A stretch of DNA of 64,000 nucleotides. Origin: Bathymodiolus brooksi (lineage: Eukaryota; Mollusca; Bivalvia; Mytilida; Modiolidae). The stretch spans positions 19,426,413 to 19,490,412 of the forward strand of contig OY804589.1 of NCBI GenBank assembly GCA_963680875.1. Reading direction: 5' to 3'. Positions 27,686 to 39,600 of the stretch are shown here, piece after piece (position 1 is the stretch's first letter; every line of letters begins with the position of its first letter). Below the pieces are notes generated by a model that saw only the letters and a list, made by a program, of their open reading frames with translations, ran no database searches and was not told the DNA's origin. The translations under genes were made by a program, and so were the position numbers.

Positions 27686-30600
27686 CAAGATCTATAACCA
27701 TGTATGTAGTCGTCACAGCTTCTATTGTATACGATGTTTGCTAATTTAATATCCCCATTGCCACGTAGTACGCATTTGGGTCTGTTCGATTATGCATAAA
27801 TATATTATTAATGAATTGATCATACAGTCGACGAGGCTCCATGACGAGCTTAATTGTTTTTTAAATATATTTTTTCTTCATGATTTTCTATAAATGTTTA
27901 TTATACATTTGTTTTATGCCATATTTTAATGTTCAATTGTGTATTTTGTAATATGTGAAATGGGAAGGGGCAGTGGTGGTCGTGATCGTATGGTAGTTGG
28001 ATTTACAACTACTTATGCAATCAGTGACCATCACCACTAACATTGTGGGTTTGAATGCCACTCAATCGGAGTGTACTCGATACAACATTATGTGAAGTTT
28101 ATCAGTGACTTGCGACAGGTTGGTATTTTTCTCCGGGAATTTCGGTTTCGTCCACCAATAAAACTGAACGCCACGATATAACTGAACTATTGTTGGCGTT
28201 AAGCCCCACAATCCCCACCAATTTATTGAATGGGAGAAGACTGTCTACGTTGTGTAACTTGTATCTGATCCTTTTGTCTTTATGAACAATAAAATATGTT
28301 TAAAGTGAAAGTTTGCGTGCATACAGACTATGTAATAACTCTATTATTACAGCCCTTGTGTTTTATTATACACATAATATCTACTCAGATAATATATCGA
28401 ACATACACTTATATACCTGATAAGATTACTTTATTTAGTAATTCATTGTATACTTACACCTTTTTATAGATTTTCATTTGACCACCGGCGAGGTATGTGC
28501 ATGATGATTTAACTGTTTTCTGTAGATATTGTTGCTGCTTTATAATTGCATTATGTTCTTTGTACACAAATGTTTTTTTAACTTTTTTTTAAACACAACT
28601 AATGATGTTATTACACTTAAATTTGCTGTAAACAATTTACTAGGAATACAGCTTTTACCTAGTATCATTAATCCTGTAAACAATTTACTAGGAATACAGC
28701 TTTTATCTAGTATCATTAATCCTGTAAACAATTTACTAGGAATACAGCTTTAACCTAGTATCATTAATCCTGTAAGCAATTTACTAGGAATACAGCTTCT
28801 ACCTAGTATCATTAATCCTGTAAACAGTTTACTAGGAATACAGCTTTTATCTAGTATCATTAATCATGTAAACAATTTACTAGGAATACAGTTTTTACCT
28901 AGTATCATTAATCCTGTAAACAATTTACTAGGAATACAGCTTTTACCTAGTATCATTAATCCTGTAAACAATTTACTAGGAATACAGCGTTTACCTAGTA
29001 TCATTAATCATGTAAACAATTTACTAGGAATACAGCATTTACCTAGTATCATTAATCCAGTAAACAATTTACTAGGAATACAGCTTTTATCTAGTATCAT
29101 TAATCCTGTAAACAATTTACTAGGAATACAGCTTTTACCTAGTATCATTAATCCTGTAAACAATTTACTAGTAATACAGCTTTTACCTAGTATCATTAAT
29201 CCTGTAAACAATTTACTAGGGATACAGCGTTTACCTAGTATCATTAATCATGTAAACAATTTACTAGGAATACAGCTTTTACCTAGTATCATTAATCATG
29301 TAAACAATTTACTAGGAATACAGCTTTTATCTAGTATCATTAATCCTGTAAACAATTTACTAGGAATACAGCTTTTACCTAGTATCATTAATCCTGTAAA
29401 CAACTTACTAGGAATACAACTTTTACCTAGTATCATTAATCCTGTAAACAATTTACTAGGAATACAGCTTTTACCTAGTATCATTAATCCTGTAAACAAT
29501 TTACTAGGAATACAGCTTTTACCTAGTATCATTAATCCTGTAAATAATTTACTAGGAATACAGCTTTTACCTAGTATCATTAATCTTGTAAACAATTTAC
29601 TAGGAATACAGCGTTTACCTAGTATCATTAATCCTGTAAACAATTTACTAGGAATACAGCTTTTACCTAGTATCATTAATCCTGTAAACAATTTACTAGG
29701 AATACAGCTTTTACCTAATATCATTAATCCTGTAAACAATTTACTAGGAATACAGCTTTTACCTAGTATCATTAATCCTGTAAACAATTTACTAGGAATA
29801 CAGCTTTTACCTAATATCATTAATCCTGTAAACAATTTACTAGGAATACAGCTTTTATCTAGTATCATTAATCCTGTAAACAATTTACTAGGAATACAGC
29901 GTTTACCTAGTATCATTAATCCTGTAAACAATTTACTAGGAATACAGCTTTTACCTAGTATCATTAATCCTGTAAACAATTTACTAGGAATACAGCTTTT
30001 ACCTAATATCATTAATCCTGTAAACAATTTACTAGGAATACAGCTTTTACCTAGTATCATTAATCCTGTAAACAATTTACTAGGAATACAGCTTTTACCT
30101 AATATCATTAATCCTGTAAACAATTTACTAGGAATACAGCTTTTATCTAGTATCATTAATCCTGTAAACAATTTACTAGGAATAGAGCTTTTACCTAATA
30201 TCATTAATCCTGTACACAATTTATTAGGAATACAGCTTTTACCTAGTATCATTCATCCTGTAAACAAATTACTAGGAATACAGCTTTTACCTAGTATCAT
30301 TAATCCTGTAAACACTTTACTAGGAATACAGCTTTTACCTAGTATCATTAATCTTGTACACAATTTACTAGGAATACAGCTTTTACCTAATATCATTAAT
30401 CCTGCAAACAATTTACTTGGAATACAGCTTTTATCTAGTATCATTAATCATGTAAACAATTTACTAGGAATACAGTTTTTACCTAGTATCATTAATCCTG
30501 TAAACAATTTACTAGGAATACAGCTTTTACCTAGTATCATTAATCCTGTAAACAATTTACTAGGAATACAGCGTTTACCTAGTATCATTAATCATGTAAA

Positions 30601-33600
30601 CAATTTACTAGGAATACAGCTTTTACCTAGTATCATTAATCCAGTAAACAATTTACTAGGAATACAGCTTTTATCTAGTATCATTAATCCTGTAAACAAT
30701 TTACTAGGAATACAGCTTTTACCTAGTATCATTAATCCTGTAAACAATTTACTAGAAATACAGTTTTTATCTAGTATCATTAATCCTGTAAACAATTTAC
30801 TAGTAATACAGCTTTTACCTAGTATCATTAATCCTGTAAACAATTTACTAGGAATACAGCGTTTACCTAGTATCATTAATCATGTAAACAATTTACTAGG
30901 AATACAGCTTTTACCTAGTATCATTAATCATGTAAACAATTTACTAGGAATACAGCTTTTATCTAGTATCATTAATCCTGTAAACAATTTACTAGGAATA
31001 CAGCTTTTACCTAGTATCATTAATCCTGTAAACAACTTACTAGGAATACAACTTTTACCTAGTATCATTAATCCTGTAAACAATTTACTAGGAATACAGC
31101 TTTTACCTAGTATCATTAATCCTGTAAACAATTTACTAGGAATACAGCTTTTACCTAGTATCATTAATCCTGTAAATAATTTACTAGGAATACAGCTTTT
31201 ACCTAGTATCATTAATCCTGTAAACAATTTACTAGGAATACAGCGTTTACCTAGTATCATTAATCCTGTAAACAATTTACTAGGAATACAGCTTTTACCT
31301 AGTATCATTAATCCTGTAAACAATTTACTAGGAATACAGCTTTTACCTAATATCATTAATCCTGTAAACAATTTACTAGGAATACAGCTTTTACCTAGTA
31401 TCATTAATCCTGTAAACAATTTACTAGGAATACAGCTTTTACCTAATATCATTAATCCTGTAAACAATTTACTAGGAATACAGCTTTTATCTAGTATCAT
31501 TAATCCTGTAAACAATTTACTAGGAATAGAGCTTTTACCTAATATCATTAATCCTGTACACAATTTATTAGGAATACAGCTTTTACCTAGTATCATTCAT
31601 CCTGTAAACAATTTACTAGGAATACAGCTTTTACCTAGTATCATTAATCCCGTAAACACTTTACTAGGAATACAGCTTTTACCTAGTATCATTAATCTTG
31701 TACACAATTTACTAGGAATACAGCTTTTACCTAATATCATTAATCCTGCAAACAATTTACTTGGAATACAGCTTTTACCTAGTATCATTAATCCTGTAAA
31801 CAATTTACTAGGAATACAGCTTTTACCTAGTATCATTAATCCCAAATGTTAAGATTAATAACCCAATTTTCTGATATTTAATAACAACAGTTGATGGAAA
31901 TTAAATTCAACGTTTGTTAAAGGCAAGATGCATGGTACATTACTTTGCAATTGAATTTAATATGATGATTTTAGAATCCTTCCTCATCTTGTTTATTCTT
32001 TTATTCTTTTTTATTTTTTATGTCTTCATTCTGTGTCTTGCGTCCAATGTTGCCCGTGTCTCTGCCTTGTCTATTTTTGCTTGTCCTGTCTGTTTTCGAA
32101 AGCGTTTATTCATTCGGCAAATTATCTAACTTAACACTAATTACCTGATATTCTTCTTTCAATCCCTCGTTTATTTGCTTTCGTCCTATATATCCCTTCA
32201 AATCGTCCACGTTAACACAATAATTAATATCTGTTATGTTTTCATAAGTCATAGTTTCATTTGGGCTCATATTTATTTTTGATGATGCTGGTATTATATC
32301 ATCATCAGTGGATGACGTCCGATTAGGCATGCTGATGTTGATGTACATTTGGTCCTCTCTGGCTTCTGAAAAAAAATATAATGATCCGTTAACCGTTGCC
32401 ATGCAGGTATAAATTCATTGTTATGCGTAATAGCGTATAATAAGGTAACATATAAATTTAAGCGATCGGGATTCCTTTCAAAGGACGTTTCCATTGAAGA
32501 ATACCACAGCTGGTGTCTCGAGTGAAACAAAACATGGTTACCCTTCCTTAACATCTTATGTCACCCTGCTTTCATTGTTTGTTTATATTAGTGTCTGTGT
32601 TGGAAGTCCAATAAATCGATTTTAAATCGCCACATGTTTGCTAAGGACTTGATTTGGGTAAAAAGAGCAAATAGTATCTGCTCGATTTGTTTGAATGATC
32701 CATTCATGACACCCTTGCATAAAAATGACACAAACATGAACATCGTTCTTACATGGAGACATACTAATTTATTAACAACTGACATCAATTTCGCGAAGAA
32801 TGTAAATGCTTCGTAGAATTATAATTAAAGGATTGATTGTTAGTTAATGTCAAGCCAACAGAAATTCAACTAGTAGTATATCGATGAGGAGAACAATTTA
32901 AACGAAATAAATAACATAGTAAAAAGGTAGCACGGGATTGGCCTAAAGGTAAAGGCACTGATTTCTACAGGTTGAAATGGGTGATGACACACAGGGAAAG
33001 TAATTTGTTCCTTCCATGGAACCATCAACGAGCAGTTCTATCATACTAATACGGAGTAGAGGACGCTGCAGGTTTTCTTTTGTGCAATGAACGTGACATT
33101 TAGAATTTGCATGAGAAATTATATGTTTGATTTGTCCATCAAACTAGAGGACACACCTTTCGGAGGGATAGTACTCCTCAACGGTAAAAACTATATTATA
33201 TCATGAAGGATTGTGAAGGACAACATAGTCCGTCAATGAAAACACGAAACATAAAATTTGACATACAAATGTATATTGCTGTATAGCAAAGTAAAAATTG
33301 TCAAGTGTTTACCATGTATATCTCTTACAATGTTCTACTAAAACATACGGTTCACGATCTGGTACAATACCTGTTCGAAACGTTACATCTTCTTCATTGC
33401 TGTATAGATTGTTATGTATTACTTCAGTTGTTTCTTTAACATGAGGTGTTTGTCTTCTCCTAATAACATTTACAAAGTTTAATATCAGAAAGCTAAACAT
33501 TCTTTAGAAATGCCTGTACCAAGTCAGGGTCATTACGGTTTTCACAGTTTTCCGGTTGTTGACTGATTTTGTCTGTTTATATAATTATGAGTTTTGACTT

Positions 33601-36600
33601 TCCCTTTGTAAGATTGTTCGGAGTTCGGTAATTTTGTTATTACCTTTATCAGAAAGCTAAACATTCGTATACCTTCTAAGCAACAGTTACATACAATATA
33701 TACAATTATGTGTGCATGTTGTGTGTAATATTTAATACTGAAAGGAAAAACAAATTATTTCTTACAAAAATAAAACATGTAAGTTAACAGATGGTAAGAT
33801 ATGAGCATATATATGACCGAAAGTCTGGATTGCTACAGGTTAAGGGAGAATTACTGAATTTGATTGGCCGATTTTGTCTTGTATCGGTCAGCCAACCAAA
33901 TTAACTTTTACCAGCATTGAGCGTGGCATTCCGTTATATCCTCTAAAGACACTAGCAGTAAATACTCTCCACTCAGAGGAGTTGTGCTGTACCTAATAGT
34001 GATGTCACCAGGACCTATTTGTTATCCCAACTTCCTCCCAAGGTTAAGCATTTCTATCATTTCTATTAATTTCTTTAAATATGCAAAGATTAATTGTATA
34101 CCACTTGCATTGGCATTGAATGTGTTGCAATCTTTGCATGATATTTTTTACAAGAATGCCATGAGATTTAAAAGGAGCTTAGAGAGAATTAAAAAAAAAT
34201 TCTCAAATTTTCAATTTTACCTTTTAACACATACGAGTAGAATTACTATGCCAACCAGTAACAAGAGAACTGCAGAAACACCACCAACAATAGGACCTGC
34301 ATCAAGTGATGACGTCACTACCTCTGTAAGATCTTCAGTAAAGTAAACATTACATACTGTTATGTTTATATTTGATTCATGTAGTTATACTCTATAAAGC
34401 AGTTAAACATAAATGTAACATAAACAAAAATAAAGACACGATTGAGATATTGATTGTTGTTTATCGTGAGCAGTATCTGATCTATTTGCATGGTGTCAAC
34501 CATTGTACACACCAGTGGTCTCTTCTTGATATTTCCCATCAAAACAGAAAGTGAATGTAATTACAACTTGTTTCGCAAAGGACAACAGGTACAAATGAGA
34601 AAGATGTGCAGGCTCTGGATTGTTACATTCCTGATATCGTGACCTTGATCCACTACCACATGTCACTGAACATGAATTCCAATCTTACCATGTACCTCAA
34701 TTTCCATTTACTAAATATATAAAATGAAATATGATTGTCTTTATTATCGCAATCATCATAAATTTACAAGTTGCCGTCCACATTGAAAATTTGCTATTTA
34801 TCACGATTTTACCGTTTGGGGACATTACTGTCCGCGTATATTTCCTAAAGACAGAAAAGCATCGCATTTTTGTCGAAACTGTTATCCATTTCGAACGTAT
34901 AGAACCATACAAATATGGATGGCATATATTATGATACTGCTGTTGCTACATAAGTTGCACACACAAAATAAACGTGACCTGATATTACAAATGTATTTGT
35001 TTTATTACCTTGTAAAGACTCCCAATTTTGAATAATCTTTTGCATATATTTTATTATTCTATAAGACGACCTTAGAGTCTACATTGTATTCATAAGCTGA
35101 ATTGACTACGTTAGGACAGTAATGAGTAAATGCTTACACATATAACTCTAACACATACCTGGACATGAGATGGCTGTAGAGCATGAACCAGTTTCAGTGT
35201 CCAATCCTAGGCAAGGAGAACCGCCATTTACAGGTGACGGATTATCACAGGCTCTATGCCGTGTCCTTGTTCCTCCAAAACACGTCTTTGTACAAGTGGT
35301 CCAGTTTCCCCACCAACCCCAGTCTCCATTTACTAATAGAAAAATGATAGGCGTTGTTGATGAAGGTTGATTTATGACTTTTCTAGCTTAAATACAGCAT
35401 ATTTCAATAAAATATCAAATATATCTGTTGGTTTTCTATGTTGTTGATGTATTGCACACACTATCAAAGAATGTTATACTACAATAATTCCTGTTTATCA
35501 AAGCAGTTAGTTATTTTGATGGACATGATAAAAAGTGTAACATCAGTTTTAGCTATCAAGTATGGTATTCAATTTCATAAAATATTCTTATGCAATTACC
35601 TGTTCCTTTTGCTTTGTTGATAATTTAGTCAAAGCATAGAGCATATTCGTCTCACAATTTAACCCAGCAGTGTTAGAATTAGATTTGTGAGCTGCCAAAT
35701 TGTATGTACTCGACGGGATTGAACTCATACCATTGTTACACTGCAGCACCATTCGCTTAGCCTTATGTCCAGTGCCCTAGATCACTCGGTAACATCCGTT
35801 GTCTATTGATATATATATTGGCTGAACATCACAAAGAAATGGCTGTATTTACTTGTTGAATTACACTCGTTTTGGCATAGTAACTGTACTTTTACACAGT
35901 GAACATAAATCTGCTGAAAGTTTTGTAAATGAATTGTATTCAATACACTATGTTTGATATAATAATCCGGATGTAAACCGTTACATCTGTCTATGGCATT
36001 GAATTTCAATCATCGTGTTTGATTCCATGAAATAATCACCCACGACTAGATATTGCTATCATCGTTCTCGGTAGGTAATTTACTACCAACATTATCTAAT
36101 TATGAACAACTTATGTAAAACCTGTGGTAATATGTGTCTTTATATTACCTGGCTCTGTGATGTATAATTATCATCGTGATCAGTAGGTAATTGATTACCA
36201 ATATTATCTAATGATGAACAAATACTGTAGATACTGGGGTAATACCAACAAATGATGTACATACTCTGGTAATATATGTCTCTTCATTACCTAACTCTGA
36301 GTAATTTCTTTTGTACATGCCTCTTTATTTGATTATTGGCATCGTATTTTTGTATGGATAATTTATATATATATATATAAATACGTCTGAAAATTAAACC
36401 AAACAGTGTTAGAATTAGATCTATGGGCTAGGAAAACATTTTGTCTTCCCTCGACGGGATTTGAACCCCATTGATACAATACAGCACCAATCGCTTAGCA
36501 TTATGTCCAGCGCCGTAGACTACTCGGCCACGTCATCCTCTATCTAACAAATATAGCTTCAATAGTCGAAGTGCTACCTTGTCTCGTAATGAAAAATCTA

Positions 36601-39600
36601 GAGATAGACATAAGACATGTGGCTAAGCGTGTGTAGATGATCCATATATACTTAATATTATAATTTGACCGCAATGTTTAATAAATTGTCTAGGATGATA
36701 AAGAATTCATTATGCAGTTCCAGGACATAAAGTATATTATACAAACATCTAAGCAGGTAACAACCATACAATATATATGTCCCACTGGATCTCAAAGTTA
36801 CTTGAAATACTAGTTCAATACTAAATATTTATACACGTCTGAAAATAAAGCCAATAAGTATTAGAATTAGATCTTTGAGCTGACGAATGTTTGTTCTTCC
36901 CTCGACGGAATTTTAACTCACACCATTGATACACTGCAGCACCAATCGCTTAGCCTTATGTCCAGCGCCCTAGACCCTTTTCATGTCAGCCCCGGTATCA
37001 TCCCGAGGCCCCCATATCAGCGCGGAACACAGTCGAGGGAAGCTAGCTGGGATGATATGGAAAAGGTCGTGTCTTAATCTTTTGATCATTTATACTTCCG
37101 ACATATAATACACAATTAATATTAAAAAGTCAATGACTTTATATGGAAATTTAATTGTGAATTCAACAGATATATTTTCAGACCACTATTGTGAAACAAG
37201 AGTATCTCAACCCCTATAAATAGGTAATGAAAACATTTCCTGAAAAGGCATATTAAAACATTAGAAGATTAGAAGATTCTTTCTTGACGATTTTTATTTA
37301 CAGTGAATCGTGACGAGAACAATGCCCGTGAATCGTTTTCATTAAAAATTATTTTACGTACTCGGCTATAATTATCTATCACCTAATGTTACTATGATTG
37401 TGTTTAATGTGGTCTTTTTGACAACATAATTGTTTCCCTCTTGACTCGATGTGTCAATAGTATAGGTATCATTAGTGGTCACCTGCACTGATTCTGTCTG
37501 ACACAATTAGTAGGGATGTAACAAGGGTACGGTTAACAACTTACATTGGGTTTCATACTTTTCAAGAAGTTTGATCAGCTGCATTTACTTCCCGTGAATT
37601 GTGATTAATAACAAGTATTTTTCGTGAAGCGTGATGAGATCGTATAACCCACTAATCTTTGTGTGTCAGTTAATGTTGGTAAATAGTCGACATTCTGGTG
37701 ATGTCTAGTAGTATTTGCATTTGAACTGATGTTGATTGTTGACATAGGTCATATTCGGTATGATGAAGGAATATATCCTGAATCTGACGTAAGATTGGGT
37801 TTCGGATATTTGATAGGTCTGTGCAGTCCAGCAATAAGTGTTCCAAAGTTTCAGATTCTACTCACAGGCACTCGGGTACACTCTGTGATTTTCGTTATTT
37901 CATTAAAATTAAATATTTCCCCGCTTAGTGCCTCTATTCTAACCTTTTTTGCGCAGAATCACCTAATTTTGACGTATTTTATACATTTTGATACAAGCCA
38001 TTGTTTCTATAAATACTATAGTGTATCAAAATGTGTAATATGCATCAAATGTAGGTGATTCTGCATAGAGAAGGTTAGAATAGAGGCACAAAAAGGGAAA
38101 ATATATAATTTTAATGAAATAACGAAAATCACAGAGTGTACCCGAGTGCCTGTGGTTCTACTTTGCATAGTTGACATTTCGCATCTTCGTCACCATACAT
38201 TTTTGTTCGAATAGTTTGCAGTATATATGTTCCTGTTATTATTTTCAGTGTTGGTGGAATTCTGCTTATTTCTATAGATGATGAGCATTTAACTTTCAAT
38301 AGTGGATGTATATTTCCCGATCGGTAATCTGCGGAATTCAGGTATTTCAATCCCGGGTAGTATGAAGCCATTGAAGTTATGAGTTCTTGCCAGTAATTTT
38401 TAATTTCTCTCTTTATTGATGTTATCCACAGCCTTTAATGTCTTAGGATCGTCCAAGTAGTACTATGGGTCTTGCAGGTTGTATTTTAACAACATTTTCT
38501 TAATTTCTATAAACCAGCTGTTACTGTTGATGGTTTTTATTCTTAGGGAACGACCATTTAACTTGAAAGGGGGGGGGGAGGGGTATGGTTTGTTTATAAA
38601 AAAATATTCTGATTCTCAATGTTGCTGAAAAAAATATTCTGATTTTGGTGGAGGAAAAAAAAAATAATCTGATTCAGAGTTTTTGTCATATAACCTAATG
38701 TTAGATTCTGGAAAAAAATTTCGCGCTTTGCGCGACAAAAAAAATAAATATTCTATCTCTTGTGTTGTCGGAAAAAAAAATTCTGAACGAAACAAAAAAC
38801 CATAACCCCCCCCCCCCCCCTTCAAGTTAAAAGGTCGGTCCCTTAGTTGTTGCCTTACTAATCATTTGTCTATACTTTTCTCTTCTTGGTTACAGATGTT
38901 GTTGAAGAAACTTAATGCTCGTATATGTAGTTGAGCCTCCACTGGTAATGTTCCGGTTAGTAAATAAACTGCTGGGTCGGGTGTATTCGGTGGTAATAAG
39001 TGAACGACCATTTAACTTGAAGGGTGGGGGGAGGGGGGGTAAAAAAAATATTCTGATTCCCTATGTTGCTGAAAAAGATATTCTGATTTTGGTGGAGGAA
39101 AAAAAAAATAATCTGATTCAGAGTTTTTGTCATATAACCTAATGTTAAATTCTCGAAAAAAATAAATATTCCAACTCTTGTGTTGTCCGAAAAAAAAATT
39201 CAATGGTCGGTCCCTAATAGTACTTGTTTGAGAAGCTTCTTTTGATATCGTTCCAGTGGTGTGGTTTTTGGGATGATTAGTTCCATATCGTACATTAACA
39301 CTGGCGTTATGTATGTGTTGAATAAATGTATTAGAGTTTCAGGATCTAGTCCATTGTTGCAATGGAATCCTCCTCCAAATAAACCATAACCGCTTCTTCT
39401 AGATTTCTTGATATTCTCTTCTACATTTACTGTCATGTTGTCAGCTAATGTGTTTGTTCTTATTATTCCCAAATGAACGGCTTGCTTGACATTAGGCATT
39501 ACATCTTTTCCAAGAATATATTCATGATCCATCATACTTTGCTTTCTCTTGTTTGGTTGTATGTTTATGATAAAACTCTTAGCTAGCTGAAGTTTGTATC

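Noticed and set aside
28540..31845. Long repetitive ORFs (up to 318 codons, [16 protein letters not shown] repeats)
   Set aside because: Produced by a 48-bp satellite whose length is divisible by three. Open frames appear on both strands, with no start context, signal or conserved domain, and the array lies in an intron.
33309..33500. Open frame of exon 8 read through to RYTW and a stop
   Set aside because: The last residues lie past two better donor sites. Using the final GTAAAC donor with the nearest acceptor creates TGA at the junction.
35622..36980. Functional tRNA-Leu or tRNA-Ser genes
   Set aside because: The A and B boxes look good, but the acceptor stem does not close cleanly and all three copies share a non-tRNA tail, as expected for SINEs.
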